From Opisthocomus hoazin (Eukaryota > Chordata > Aves > Opisthocomiformes > Opisthocomidae), in assembly GCF_030867145.1 (NCBI RefSeq), contig NC_134415.1, forward strand, positions 21,058,417 through 21,122,416: 64,000 nucleotides of DNA. The letters run 5' to 3'. The notes below the pieces were generated by a model. It saw only the letters and a program-made list of their open reading frames with translations, ran no database searches and was not told where the DNA came from. This document shows, piece after piece, positions 13,611 through 28,520 of the stretch; within the stretch, counting starts at the first letter, position 1; every line of letters starts with the position of its first letter. The position numbers and the translations under genes are program-made.

Positions 13611-15483
13611 GGCAAGTTGAATCTGATAAGTGGCTACACACTTAACCCTTTAGACATAAACTGTTGACCAAGTCTGGGACTAGGAGTAGATCCAGCTGCA
13701 CCTAGACTCTCCTCTGAGAGAGAGTTTAGAATGCAAGGGGGCCTGCTCTGAACCTCCTGGCTCAATGGGAGGGCTCTCCTTTTGCTGCTTATCAGACTCC
13801 TTTACCCCTTTTAACGTGACATATGGGCAAGGTTCTTTGACTCATTTTTTTAACCTCATTGTTCACCACATTGAAATGCGTAAAGTTTCTTTATGCCAAA
13901 TTTATCTTCAGATCAATAATCCTGGCATAGTCTTTTAACAGCGTTTGAGTGTTTGCTGCAAAGAAACTAGTTCTGAGTCATTCTTCCTCCTTCTTTGCTT
14001 CTGTATGGTTACTTATTAGGTTAAATCAGGAGAGAAAAACCTTTTCCTCACTGAAAGTTGGATGGGGTTCGATGAGCCATAAATTTAAAGTCACCTAATG
14101 CTTTCAGTGTACTGGAGGTGAGGACTCATGTGGGCAAGGGACTGTGAGCCACAAGCTTCCTATGCCTGGATTAATAGTGATAGTAATATAGTGACCACTA
14201 TCCAAAGAGTAAACATTCTTAGAAACAACTCATCATTCAGAACACATGTAATACTACAAAACAGTAACAAACCAGTAACATCAGATTCTATATAATGTTT
14301 ATTTAGAGACAGCTTCCAGAGAAAGAAAAGAATTCATTGTATTTCTGTGCTTACTAGGAGCAAGCAATTTATTGTACTGTATAGCTGGACGCACAACAGC
14401 AGTGAAAACTGTGCTTAGAGGAACCTAGTTCACTAAAGAACTAAAAAGCTGAGCTGGCGTGCTAGTTCTGACAAGGGCAGAGTATTAGCCCTTCTTTGGA
14501 ACTAGAGGGAAGAGGAAAAACAGTGCAGAACTTCAGGAAAAGAGCAAAGGAAAAAACAGAATAAAGTGACAGGCTAATCAGAATTATATCACAGCTCTCC
14601 CTCTTGAATCCCCATGTATGTTCCCCACTGTTCCTGGTCTTTTTTCACATATCCTTTATGGTGAGCTAGTGCCCTGCTTCTGGAAGAGAAGCTCCATGCA
14701 CTCAGCGTTTGGCCAGCTGGCTGTAAGGCTCTTCTATTCATACCAAACCTTAAAAGAAAGATCTGATCTTCCTCCACCTCTGACCTCTCCTGACAGGCAA
14801 CTGGAGTGCCCTTCACTTCTCCTGGGACCTGCCCCTCTACCAGCCCCTCACAGGACTGTAGGCTCCTCACGTATGTGCTGTTGTGCCGCACAGTTGCTCT
14901 TGTGTCCTCCTTTTCTCATTGCGGATTCAGTCATGGCTCAAAAACAGAGACAGCCGACCACAAAAGCTTTCTCCAGGGGTTCAGAACTAATCTTAGCACA
15001 ATCCGTTGGCACTAAAGAAATTAACTTCTTTTGAATGAGACCAGATAAAAAATTAATGTGAATGCTTATCTGATAAAGTACCTTTTCTGTTTATGGAATT
15101 ATTCAAGCCTTTGCATGTTCTCGATTTGCCTTTCTTCTGAGCTGAAATTCAACTCAGGCAAAATTTACTTTGCTCTCCATCACGATCATAAAACTTTTAG
15201 TGAAGTGAACTTTCTTCCTTGAAGCCAAAGTCGGTTCTGTGTTTCAGCCAATTTTGTTCACAGCTCCAGTCAAAAGCACCAAATCTTCTTAAAGTACACA
15301 AAGCATATATTTGGTCCACTGTGAAGCCAAGGTTACTAATGAGCATGGAATTGCTCATCGACAAGATGGTTGTTTGCCAGAGAAAACACTGTCTGGAAAA
15401 GTTGCACGTTACTTGAGTAAATCCCCCATCAGATGGCCAGGCTGCTAAGCTGCTGAAAAAGTAGGACAGTCAGCAACAGAGAA
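13611..15483. other. Intergenic DNA, no supported gene
   Basis: No exon or known repeat recognised. Overlapping short frames around 14.6-15.0 kb on both strands resemble no protein family. The first ~150 bases may still belong to the LTR-like block to the left. Confidence 0.55.
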
Positions 15484-15951
15484 GCTTTTGGACATGGACC
15501 TGTTGGAGCGGGTCCAGAGGACGGCCACGAAGATGATCAGAGGGCTGGAGCACCTCTCCTACGAGAGAAGGCTGAGAGAGTTGGGGCTGTTCAGCCTGGA
15601 GAAGAGGAGGCTCCAGGGAGACCTTATTGTGGCCTTTCAGTACTTGAAGGAGGCCTACAGGAAAGCTGGAGAGGGACTTTTTACAAGGGCCCGTAGTGAT
15701 GGGACAAGGGGTAATGGCTTTAAACTGAAAGAGGGTACATTTAAACTAGATAAGGAAGAAATTCTTTATGATGAGGCATGGAACATGGTTGCCCAGACAA
15801 GTTGTGGGTGTCCCCACCCTGGCAGCATTCAACGCCAGGTTAGATGGGGCTTTGACCAACCTGCTCTAGTAGGAAGAGTCCCTGCTCATTGGAGGGGGTT
15901 GGAACTAGCTGATCTTTAAGGTCCCTTCCAATCCAAACTATTCTATGATAT
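15484..15951 (+). mobile_element. CR1 LINE 3' fragment
   Basis: The + strand encodes the C-terminal tail of CR1 ORF2 ([51 protein letters not shown]). The CR1 3' UTR follows, ending at the usual AAGGTCCCTTCCAA...TTCTATGAT terminus. The usual segment between FKLD and the NRLP motif is shortened and frame-disrupted. The copy is severely 5'-truncated and dead. Confidence 0.93.
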
Positions 15952-18744
15952 CATTTTGGGGAGGTTAAGTGTGATGAGACAGGTTATTTGACATTGAAGT
16001 CAGTAGATCAATAGGTCCCTGTACCTCTACCCCAAAGAAATATTTCTTTCCTGAAAAAATACCATGTAAATGATGAGAAACTGCTTACCACTGTGGCTAG
16101 GATGAGACACTTTGGGCTTTTATTTTCTATGGGTTTTGTGTTGAAGGCTCTAGGCAGGTGAAGTGTTGTGTGGCACCACATTAATATGAAATAGCAACAG
16201 CTGTTGCAGAGATGGAAAAGGGATGCTGGAGCATCTTGATTAAGCATACCAAAAAGTGGACATGGTGTTCTTTACCACACTGACTTGTGGTGTTCAGGTC
16301 GATCACAGCGTGGACCATGAGCCAGCCTTGATCTGTGGGACACATCAAGTCTGTTGTCACCCCAGATTCTCCAAAGAGAGATGCAAGCCCTCTGTCTGCC
16401 TAGGCTCTTCCCCCAGCTTGTCTCTGGGTGCTCCACAGCACTGAGAACACCAGTTCTGCCAGCGTGCGTGCTTCTGAGGCGTGCCACAAGCAGGGAGTTT
16501 GGCCGGCAGCCCCCATCACGCGGGTTTCGTGTCCCCTCCTCTCGCCCACACCGGAGCAGACCTGAACTGCCGGGGCATTACGGCTCGCACCCAGAAACTA
16601 CAGGGCAGGGAACCGTGGAGTTTTATTCACACTCAGAGGGAGTCTGGGTTATTTTTAATCTATTGTTCAAACATTCAAGGAACAATCGCAAAGCTCATAC
16701 TGTCCAAATTATTTACTATTACTTTTAATTAACTATAGTAACCCCCGTTGCTTTGTCATATGCGAAGTAAACAACTGCTTTGACTAACTAAATACTCAAA
16801 TCAGGTTGGAGAAGGTTTTAATTAGTTGATTTCATTAATCACACAGTCTGTTCATTGCTGCTCATGTGCCGTGGAGCAGTAGAAATGGCTGTTACTATGC
16901 AACGAGACTACAACCGTGCTTCTTCCTTCGAGATAGCTAAAAAAGGTGTTCTGTCCATGTCTCATCTTATGTAATGACAGGCGTACTTTTTCTTAGGTTA
17001 TTGTCTTAGAGTTTAATACAGTTAACATCTGGTATAGCATTTGTTGGGGGAAACATACCTTACACGAGTAGGAGAACGGGTTATGTGATTTATAGAGGCA
17101 AGATACAAGTTTGCAGTGAAATGGGAATTCTGTGAGTTTTGCGGTACATCCTGTTCATATCTAGCAAAGGCCGAGAAGGACAGAAATATCAGAATTTGAG
17201 ACTGGATTAATGAATGCTTGCTCTGAAAAAAAAAAAAAAGAGGAAAAAAAGCCCCAACTTTAAAAGTACTTTTCCAGCAAAAATGCTACTAAGCACTGTA
17301 AAAAATTCTAAACCTATGTGTTTTGCTCCTATGTGCTGTAAAATTAATGTGGAAGTTTGAAATCCGATACAGTAGCAGAGTGGAAAATATCCCATGCAAT
17401 TCATTTGAGAAGTGTATTTTGTAGCTTTAAAAGATGGGACAATTAATCCACAGTAGTCATATTTAAGAAATGTACGTAGTGCTCATAAAACTCTTCAGGC
17501 TGACACCAATATATATAAATCCTGCTGGGCTGACTCCTCTGCGGTGTAAGTGACGGTAATTACTGTGAAATCAATGACCCAAACTCTGACAAGTTGGACT
17601 GGCTGCAGGTCTGCCTGTACTCATTTTTCACACAATAGGTACAGAATGGGCAGCGGTGAGGCTAGCTTCCCATGCAGGCCAGTTGCTTCTCCATCCCGGT
17701 CAAAAGGGATTATTCCCAGACTGGAGTTGCAAGCGGTGATTAATTTGCATAGATTGTTCGGTCGTGGGTCTTTGTATTCTGGTCAGCAGTTCATGAAAAA
17801 CCGGAGTGGGCAGTACCACTACCTCTTCTTCTCCTCTTGGCTGCCAGGTAGTAACAGCTTTCAGCCACTACTCACCCGGTCTAGACTCACGCAGTAGCCT
17901 GGAGGTAAAAGATACGTAACCACTAATTAATATTTTGAATTGCCTAGTTCCCACTTCTTCACCTAAACTACACTTTTTAAAGGTTATTTACCAAAATTAT
18001 ACAGTATTCTTTGAAGAAGAAAGTTTCTGTTTTTCACAGGCATCATTCTTTATGTCCTCTCTTGGAAAGTTGCAGGTGTGTTCTGTCACTGCTATGGGTG
18101 TTATTTATTATTATCTCTACTGGGAAATCAGTTGATGCTGCAGAGGATAGCGACAAACACTTACAGCAAAGAGGAGATAATATTGTCCTGTGGTGATGTT
18201 GATGATGCTGATAGATAGTAAATAGATGGTCAGAGAAAACCCTACCGTTACCCCGGCAGGACTGACCTTAAACCTAACATAGGTCTATATATATTCTGAT
18301 TTCAGCCTGCCACCAAAGCAAAAGCAATGGGTGCAGTACAGATGCAGGCTGAGTGCCAGCATTAAAATTGCATTTGCATCACTTTTGTTTGTTTTTAGAA
18401 AAATGCTCTTGGGTCTGTTTGCTTGAGTAGTGAAGCAAGATCTTAATTATTTAAATATGAGGCTCTGTGGCCTGATGTGGAATAGCAGCCACTAGTCCTT
18501 TACTGTTCTTGCAGTTAAAATATATCAAAGCGTCTGACCTCTCCCAGTTCTCTGAAAACTTCAGCCACTGCACCTACTGCGTATCCCATGATGGGGAGCA
18601 CATTCCAAGACTCTACTGCACCTCAGGTCCCTGGTTTGGCCTATAAGTTTGTCCTTTTTGTACCTTTCGGGGGTGGTGGAGGTGATCTCTCAGAGGATTA
18701 GTTTTATGTGAAGTCCTACAGAGGCCACAGTAACGCGACAGACT

Positions 18745-18800
18745 CTCTGTGCCAGGCGCTGTACAAACCATAACGAGCGATAGTACCTGCCTGGGATGAG
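18745..18800. repeat. Possible ancient interspersed repeat trace
   Basis: The short segment GCCAGGCGCTGTACAAACC, followed by a purine-rich stretch and TACCTGCCTGGG, resembles a motif common in old amniote LINE/SINE 3' regions. Only about 55 bases can be followed, so the family is not assigned. Confidence 0.28.
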
Positions 18801-21800
18801 GCACAAACCCCACCTGTAGCAAACAGGAATCCCCCGGTATTGTCTGTAGTAAAGATACCATGCCTTAATTCAATTCCAGTTTGGGTGACTACATTGTCTA
18901 GTTACATCTGCGGGTGGTGTCACAGGAGGTAGCGTTCTGCAGCTCCTGCTTTGGCTGTTGCTGACAACCTGTTCAGCTATCGCGCTCCTAGCTAGTACCG
19001 AAAGCATGACGGTGGACGTGCTCTAAATCCGTAAAATAAGCAGAGCTGATTGATCAGGTCCACACCACACTACAGAATTAGTTGCAACTCAGAGAGAAAT
19101 GAGGTTTCTCCTTTATTTATTTAGTACAGGCCTAAAGCTGCTTCCTTTGACTTCAGGAACAAACTGTGACTGATTCCAGGGCAAATCTGGTTCCAGCCCT
19201 TCATGGGGGGGGGGGACTTTGGATTCGCAGTGTGTTCAACGCGCACTGCACGTGTAAGAGAGTACTGTTTTTCTATGTGATCTAATAAGTAACTTTCTGT
19301 GCCTTCTTCAGGTCCTAGCCTTGCCAATTTGAAAAACTTGTGTCATTGTTTTCTGAAGGGCAGCATTTGCATTTTTGAGGAAACCTAGCAACACTCATGT
19401 GAAAGAAAAATAATTAAAATGCAGTAGACTATTAGAAACGCAAGACTGAATTACGCTCCACTGGGGAAAACTAATATAAGTGTGGCTAATTTTACCCTTT
19501 AGAAAGTGATACTCAGCTAAGAAGATATATTAACGTTATTTGTATTTGATAATCTATGTTAATGCTTGCAAAAATTTTAATTTAAACACTTCAAAAAATT
19601 TTAGGGACTCTCCAGTGGAGTATCCATCAAAGTGACAGACCATTTTTTCTTATTGGTATCTTAGGTATGTTTATGGGATAGAAAAATGGAAAACAAATAT
19701 GAAAACCCTAAAAGGAAAAAAGACTCTTAACACACTTCACTTTTCACTGAGAAAACCAAAGTAATGTATGTGGGAAGAAATATGTAGGTAAAGCTAGTGA
19801 AAAATGAGCTGAAATAAAGCAAATTTCACCCTGGCCCTATTAATCTATGATATAGTTTGAGGCAGATTTAATGGTCCCTGTTCAACCACAGATACGCAAA
19901 ATCAGATGAGGTTATACCACAACAAATACACGGTTAGTTAAAACGATGCCGAATGGGATTTAACTTTGTTTCTGCCAACTCTTCTGTTGTGGTCAGCACG
20001 TCCTAACAAACCTTGATTTTCCGTAACTGAATTGAAGCGCAGTAACAGCTGGATGGGTAGAAAAGATTTTGCTTTACGCTTGAAGGCTTTGTGTTGTGTA
20101 GAGTGATTTTTATGACATAACTACTTCAACAAAAGCCCCAGTGTAGACACAATTATACTAGCAAAAAAAAGGTGGTTTTGATGTTATGGCTTATATCGCT
20201 CGCCAAACTGGAATGCATTTTACAGGCAAAAAGCACTCTAATTATGTAGGAGGAGTTTACTGGTGTAACTACACCAGCATGACAAAACTTCCAAGTGCAA
20301 ACAGGAGCTAGGTGCTTATTTAAGTCAGTATGCCTTCTGACCACTTAACAAAGTATAATTTGTTTTCCGAAACCTCCCCTTCCCCAGCCACGCACTGGGT
20401 CTGACTCTCACCCGGTTCAGCAGTCAGCAGCAGGATGCCAGCTTGCCGAAGAAGCAGAACCAGGCCTGCTCCTTTAGAGAAAGACCGCAAGGATGCAGTT
20501 CACCCACGAGCAGGGCGTGGTTCAACGAGAAAAGCGACACATGGGGAAGTAGAAAAACACGCAAAAATTTGGTTCTTGTCCCACTTCTACATACTCGTAT
20601 GACTTCTTCTCACACTTCCCCACATAACTCGTGCCAGCTCTGATCTCCTTATTAACCAGCATATGGGTGCAGCCAGGACAAAAGGGATTTCGGAAAGCAG
20701 CACTAGATGCTGGCTGGGCACCAGGCAAGCTGCGCCCTGCGCAGAGCAGGACACGCGTGATACGGCTGCCAGCTCTGGCTGCCACCACCAGCTGAAGGAA
20801 AATTTTTCTCCCTCATCCAATGCCAGGCTGGCGTGGCGAGACTGCATCTGCGTGACACTGCGTGAGGACGCATTACCAGCTCCGGTTTTTTATAGCTTGG
20901 CTCGTTCTTCCAATTCACAGTGCAGGCGTAGAAAGGACCTTACGCCCGTGGGAAGACTGTGGGCAGAAGGTCACATTTAAAGGGTTACAGTGACCGGGCA
21001 GTAGAGCTCGCACAGTACCTGCCTATTGTATTTCTGACTGTTGCCATCACTATTTTAATGAGCTCTACATTTACCCCTTCCACTCTCCCCCCAACCCAAA
21101 AAAATGCAAGTCAGGCATGGAAACTCCGCTTGTGTACTTTTTCTGGTATTTGGGTTAAAAAGGGCAAGGAAAAAACAGAGAAATCAGTAAGATCACATTC
21201 CATTAATATTTTAGAAATCCACAGGCTTAATGAGAGAAAGAGCCTCACGCACGACTGGTGTCACTAGCACATCACCTGGAACACGCAAGAGAAAATGCTT
21301 TTAAAATGTTTAAGGGAAATGACTACGCAAAGACACAGATAGCAAACACTTCAGGCAAAAGGTGTTTAATTAGAGTGGAAAAGTCTTTGTTCTAAGTAAT
21401 TAAAGGTAAAATTCCAGAGCAGACGAGAGAAATTCAAACTCTTTAAACATCTGACAGCTTTAAAGCGAAATCTCCAAGTGTTCGGAGATAAACAAGGAGA
21501 GACGGAGGATGAGGCCAGACTGCCTGCTCATGCAGCTCTGCTGAGGCGTAGCAAGGGCGGAGAGGTAGGTCCCTGCCTGTGGAGGGTGATCCAAAGCATC
21601 AGAGACAGGCATACAGGCATCCCCGACACCCAAGGAGTGGATAAGCCTCCTCCAAAGAATGATGAAAAATACCAACATGCTAACCAGGGAGCTGCCTTGA
21701 ATTAATCTGTAGGTAGTACTACACGGAGGCCTACAGAGAGCAATTCAGGCTGGACGGCATCTGGGGGTCACTGGGCCCACACCCCCCCACTCAAAGGAGG

Positions 21801-24800
21801 GCTAGTTTAAATCAGGTACCTGGCACCTTGCTGAATTCTTGTCCTGCTCAGGAGGCTGGGGGTCTCGCTCCTTCTGCGTGCCGATCACAGGCTCCTCACC
21901 CTACCTGAATGTTTAGCAGCAGGAGGACTTACTCTTTAAAACAAGGCTGTGGTGGTGATGGCCCGTGTTGCAGCATGACCTGTCAGCTACAGCGTGCACC
22001 TGGGAAACGGGATCAAGACAGACGACCTTGCCCATGGCATGCTGTAATCTACAGCCTAGGACGCAGTCTGAGGAAGAGGGAAGAGTTTCCTCCCGGTAGT
22101 AAAGCTGGCTGTAGGCAGCTGGGCTGCCAGGGTCGCGGGGCTCAGACAAGAGGTTAGGGCAACCCGCCAGGCAGCAGGGCACCTGAGCTTTGGTCTCTAC
22201 TCTCAGAGCTGCAAATGACTTTATATTAGACAGCATCTTCTTTATAAAGGACACAGATAATCCTGGCATGAGGGACAAGCAATACAGATGAAGGAACAAT
22301 AAGTTCACGGATAGTCATGAGATGGAGATGTTGAGGTATCAGCACCACCCAATCTACTGCTGTGAAACACTCCTGGACGTGCTCAGACACAGGGCTGTAA
22401 GCACATGGAGGACATAGCAAATCTGAGCCTCACCAACCAAAGCCCTCACTCAGAGGCTGGTAGGGCAACCATGGGCATCATGGGTTTGGAATTTGGCATC
22501 ACAAGAAGGAACTGTTTCAGACTGAGGCACCTACATATTTTTGGCAGTCTAAAGATATACACACTGCAGTGACTGTTCTACACGACAAAAGGTTTTATAT
22601 CATAGAGTTCAATCTCCTAGGTGAAAGAAAACAGGAAAAATCCTGTGCTGTGAGCGGAAAATGTTTTTTTTCTTTTGTATGTGTTCGGGGTACAACAAAG
22701 TCAGGTATTAGTCGTGTAATCTTTCGATTCCAATTGTTTCTAACAAAGTCTGTACTTCGCAACAAGCTTTGCTGTATGAGTCATGACTAAGCTTTGAATA
22801 ATTTGGATTCTACTACAATTTATAATAGCGTTTTCCAGCTTGGTGCTTTCTCCTTTCTCTGCAATAGTCACCATTGTAAGTTTATAAGAAGATTTCCCAG
22901 CAAGAGGATTTCTTGCTGCCCAGAGCTTTCCTTTGGAGACACTCAGCAATATTAGCAACCATTTTTTGAATTATACTTATGACACAATTATAGGGCTACC
23001 AAGTGTACTGTATATATCTTCATTAACAAGCTCACTGATGTTTACTGACATTTATTTTGTTGCACGTATGCATATATGAGAGGACACTGTCAAAAGCTAT
23101 ATCTTCTCTCAGTGCTGGCCAAGACCAAAAAGCTTTAAGTTTACAGCCCGGCTTCTGACCAGCATGTGGGAATGGACTCGTAATCATCTGCACAACAGCC
23201 TAAGCCATTTCCTAGCTACATATTTTAAAAGGGTTTGCCACAAGCGGAAGTGGGATTACCTAGGATTATGCAGAGCGAGCTAATCATCTAAGGCAGGTAC
23301 CAAACAGTGTGAAAAAAATATCCAGATGATTCCTGGGAATCTTTTCTTCCTAGCGGAACAGGAGAGGAAACAGAAGAGCTAATGTATACTTTAGCAAACA
23401 GAAAGTCATCTCGCTGCTCTCTGAGGAAAAAGACAAAAGCAGAGTCTTTATCAAAGGAGCAGCAGTACTTCTGACCCCCAGGCAAGAGTTAGAACTGCCC
23501 AGTGGTTGCTGAGAGCCCGTTGTCAAGATCACCGACTGGCCAATTAAAGTTTATTCTGGTTAGGAAGCACTCATATTTTAACGGATGAGTATATGAAATT
23601 TTAACTATCTGTCACAGTAACTTTTTGGGTCATTTAATTAGAAAGAAGATGCTCAAGAAAGTCATTAATTTTTTAAATTCCTGGGGACAGCCCCAAAAAG
23701 GAGCTCAGCTCCGAGTGAGGGATTTACTCTGCTTAACTCCAAAACTTGTCTTGCGAAGAACGTTGTTTAGAAGTCACCAAACTCTGAAAGGACCACGCAT
23801 CACACAGTGCCCTGATTCTCTGCAGTGTAGTCCATGCCTAACCCATACTGCCTACAAACAGGAGTGTCCTACCCAGGCCTGCTGTGTTGAACACAGGTAA
23901 GGTTCTTCGGGAAAGCATGATTTTTATGTTGGTGGTGGTTGTTATGTAATGGGTTTTTTTTCTAACTATATCAGCCCTCTCTCTTTCTCTCTTTCCATAT
24001 GTACTTCAATATTTTCTTGTTCCCTAAGTCAGATAGGTCTGGACTCAGTATTTTGGTTTCTGGGGTCTCATTCAGTGACCCAGGGTACAGGCTTTGATCT
24101 GGGGTCCCTACAGGGGCAGAGGACTGTGGCCCTTTTGGCTTTGGGCGTCAGACGAAATGCAGCTTTGTCCTTTTACTTTTGCCTCCTTGAAAGTCATGGA
24201 AGCATTTGTAAGAAAACACTTGTGATAGAGCCTCGGTAGCACAGCTGAAATTGTCTAGATGTTCTAAACTTACAAGCACCATCCCACCAGAGATATGTTT
24301 TTGAATGTTAAATTTAGGCTAATTGGAGGCACATCCTTTAATTTAGCAAGCTGAGGTTACTAATGCAGATCAAGAACTAAAAATTAACAGCGGAGCTGAT
24401 GTATGCTAAATGCCTAAGTGATACCTTAACCTATAATTATACAAGTTCTGTTAATAGTGATTAATTCAAATCTCCAGGGATTTCAATAGTCTAATGGGCT
24501 GTAGTTACTTCCATTTCACATTATGGTTGCTAGGTTCCATTAAAATGAGAAAAAGGCTGTATAGCATAGCCGTAGAAAATTGGTGTTTAAAGTTATCACC
24601 CAGGAATCAAAATATGAAATTTAAATTAGAAGGTGTCCAAGCAACACAATGACACCAAAGCGGAGCACTGGTAATGAAAGTAGGAAGAGAGCGAGTTTGC
24701 AGAGAATATTAAAGGAAGACGGCACTACCAGCAACACGCTCCGTAACGATACCTTCAACGCTGCACTACTGCAGCACGTAAGGAGTCCAAAACATATTAC

Positions 24801-25949
24801 AAACCTCAATTAAGCCTTGCTACATTCTCCTGAATTATTCAAATGTTGTTATCACTGGCTTGCAGACAGCAGGCTGAGGCACGACAAAGCACATGGCTTA
24901 TCTGCAGCCACGCGGTGACTCAGCAGGGCGCGAGAGCAGCAGCTCGGGGCTGCAGGCTCCTCGCTAGCTGGCCACCGGGCACAGCTATGCCACACGATGC
25001 CTTGGGAGCTGCTCACCCGTCCCCCTCCACCATTTGCCACTGCCCCTTTTGTCCTCACACCACGGCCCTCGGTCTGCTCAGCTGGGACACGCGTGTTTGG
25101 GAGATGTGCTGTACAGCAGGTCGCTCAAAGCCCCATGGGATAACGCTAGTGCCTTCCATGGAGAGGGGGTTGTTGTTCATCTGGATCTCTGTGGGCTGCT
25201 GGCTTGCTGGGCAATCCCACAAACACACCAGCACGACTGCAGGGATGGCAAATCGCAGCGGGAGCTTGGGGACACCACCTCCAGCCGGCGTTGCCACCAC
25301 CGAGAGAGCACTGTGTAGCGGACCCCAGCCACGTGTGTTTCCACGGACCTGGGATACGCTGTTGGGGGGCCACAGTGTACACCCCTCAAAACCTCACTTA
25401 CGACAGCGACTGGCCTCCTTCTAGCCAAGCCCGTCCAGGCTTTCCGAGTAAGTCTGGGTTTGGCTGAGTCCAGGCTTCAATCCATCAACGTGACCCATTG
25501 CTACTAGTCACGGTGATGCAGTCTCTCCCAGCTCCTGCTCTTCTGGGCTTTATGCAGGTGAACTAACTTCAGAACAACGAGGATATAATAGATTACTTGA
25601 TAGATAATAAAAATACCACATAAGTTAATAGGAATGAGCAGCATGTGTTGCAGTTTGGTGGAAGTCAAGGTATCTGAAACATTTTGATATCTGAATTTGA
25701 CTTTAAATTTCTTTTTAATTCTTCTGGAATGTACTTTAAATGTAGAGAGTATCTGCTTCTTATGAGCAGATTAACAACTAAAATAAATGTTCTTTTGTAC
25801 CTAAAGATTAGCTATTTCCTCATTGTTTTGTTAGTGATTCATGTTACTATCTAAATTGAGGATCAAATTCATCACTTGTGTATCAGTTCAGTTTTTGAAT
25901 CTAAACTAAGTATCCGAATTTCTCTACAAAGGAGGAAATTACTGTGGGG

Positions 25950-25969
25950 TTTGTTTGTTTGTTTGTTTT
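25950..25969. repeat. (TTTG)n microsatellite
   Basis: Four to five tandem TTTG units in an AT-rich context. Confidence 0.85.
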
Positions 25970-27204
25970 AATTTAAACACCTGAAGCTCTGCAGTTTCTA
26001 TGTTAGTGAATAAGCCACAGGATGAAGAGTTACAACTAAATAGTTCATTCTTTGTAAGAAAGGTTTTCCCAACAGCTCCTTTTTGAGTTTTCTGAATCAA
26101 AGTAACCTCTTGCATCTCACTCTGAAATACGTGTATCCGTTTTGTAACACATTGCTAAATATTTCTGATTTACATAAGAAGCAAAAGCAAAACTCCACGT
26201 ACATTGTGTTAGTTAAATTATTGTTATTATTCTTATGTGATTACATAATGGAGAAATGGCAAATTCAAATTCTTAAAATGCTGATCATGAAGTATATTAA
26301 ATTATAGCTTCGCCTCAACTGCAGGGCAGGTGTGCTCAGCGGCACACCCTCCGTCACGCAGACGATGGGATAAAGCAGAGCACAACACAGCTTCTCTCCC
26401 GGAAACCGAAGGAACCCAATGCCTCAGGAGACATTCTGGACCTCTGCTGTGTCCTGCAGCCAGGACACGCTTTGGGGTTCACAGCTGTAGGACTCTGAAG
26501 CAGTGCCTCATGATTCACAATAAATGTGCATTGCCCTAAGTGATCCACAACACTGACGTGCTTTCTTGGGCAGGTTCACCCTGAAATTGCAAGTAAAAAG
26601 AAGTCCTTCCCAAGCCTATTTTCACACACCGCAGACAACAGGGAGTCAGTGGGTTTGGATTTGGCTCGGGAAGATGTGCTGCAGCCATCAGTGACCACAA
26701 GGCCTGAAGCCCCCTGAGCCTCGCTCTCCAAGCTAGGAGTAATCTCGAGCAAACCGCATCAGCCTCCCCGCAGTCCAACAAAATGGTGTAGCTATCAGAA
26801 TGGCACCGTGTAATTACTGAGTGGTTGAAAACCACTTTCATGTTGGTAGGAAAGAGATGCTTTGTTACTACAGAGTTACGTTAAGCAATAACTACACAAA
26901 TCAATGAAAAGCACCAAATAATTCAGCATCTTCAGACACTTAACACCCGTTGCAACTGCCATTAGCCAGAGGTTTGAGGGCTGTTCACAAATCTCTTTAG
27001 CATATTACAAATTCCCCATAGAGCACTCAGATGTCCCAGCCATGGTGATACATGCTGCATACACCGCAGTCCTGTCCCTGTGCTATTAACAGTAATGGTT
27101 TCACATCTAAAAATCGTGTCCTGGGAATACGGCTGAGGACACAGAATGCTAGAGAGGCATCAGTAAGAAAAGAGACACATGGATGGATGGCCAGAGCACA
27201 CAGG

Positions 27205-27300
27205 AGACTAGACCGTGACTCACTGTATAACCTGGAGGAACTCATTTACCTTTTCTTCTTTAGCCTAACCCTCCGTGAGAAACATATATCAAAATTTAAT
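27205..27300 (+). repeat. Possible MIR trace
   Basis: TGACTCACTGTATAACCTGG followed by a CTCATTTACC stretch and a pyrimidine-rich CTTCTTTAGCC resembles the MIR CORE (TGTGACCTTGGGCAAGTCAC...CTCAGTTTCC). The match is weak and made by eye only. Confidence 0.3.
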
Positions 27301-28419
27301 TACTTCATGGACTGCTGTGTAGTCTGATTAATAATATTTCGAGAGCACTTGGAGATCCCTGGATGCAGGCTGGGAGTTTTTTGGTAAGTCTGTTATTGCT
27401 GCCTTCATAGCTTTCATTTCTCGTGTTGGACCCCTGAGTTTCAAGGAGTTCCTTCTAATGCTCTGCACACATTTTGTGCAACAATGGCTGCTTGTGTCAA
27501 ATGCCATCATATTCACAGGGCATAAACCATCTGGGTTTGCTGAAACTAAATATTCCCGTGTTTACTTAGGAAAATGGATGCAGACACTTTCAGTTCTCAC
27601 AGCTGTTCCTTCCTAGGAAACAGGAGGAGAACACATTTCTCTGCAAAGCAGAGGAACAGTAAGCTTGATTGACATTCCCCAAACTGCAGATCCTGCAGGC
27701 CCAAATTATTCGCCTTGTTTTGCTTCAGGAATCCTTCCCCCTTCCTCGCCTGGGGGATAACGCCACAGCAGGTGCTGTGTATTTCTGATAGTTTGTGGGC
27801 AGTAGGACAGGCTGCCAGGGGAACTGAGATTGTGTCATATGCTAATAAATATCATTAAAAAAAAACCCTCCTCACACTTTTAAATAGTTCTGACACTGAG
27901 AGATGAAGTAATCGGCAATAGGTATCACTGGGTACGCCTCACCTTGCCCTTGTTCTGCATGCGGCTCCCGGGAGGCTCTCCCTGGTGCCTTCCAGGCAGC
28001 GACCATCTTGCCCAGGCTCCCTAACGCAGCTCGGGGCTATCAGGATGCGGCAGGGGTGGCTGCTCTTTTCAAAACAGGACTTTCAAGTCACACTTAGGGG
28101 ATTGAAATTTCCATTCTTTTTTTTTTTTAACTGTTTCCTCACTGGTTCTTGACATCAACAATCTGTTTTGTTGTTTTAATTCCAGAGAAAATAAGGGAAC
28201 ATCTAGACCTTCCCTGCCTTTTCAGTATGCATAAAAGGCAATGAGGACATAACTACACTCACAGGAATCGAGGGTCAGTATTAATCTATAAAAAAATCTT
28301 GTTCTTCGAAAAATACTGATATTAAAGCTTTGATGATTACAGCAAACACATTTGTGTATGAACCAAAGATCTCATCATGTCTTTCAAATATTTCAGTTAT
28401 GTCTCTTCACTCCCTGCAG

Positions 28420-28520
28420 AGGTTCACATGCTATTATTCCCATTTTACAGATGTGGGAATTAAAGCTGAGAGCTCACCAAATTTGCCCAGGTAATGATGA
28501 GCAAATGTGTGACAACAACC
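28420..28520 (-). repeat. MIR-like CORE-SINE trace
   Basis: The + strand reads CTATTATTCCCATTTTACAG, then a purine-rich degenerate stretch, then AAATTTGCCCAGGTAATGA. This follows the reverse complement of the MIR CORE (ATTATCCCCATTTTACAGAT...CTTGCCCAAGGTCA). It is an old, diverged copy. Confidence 0.5.
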
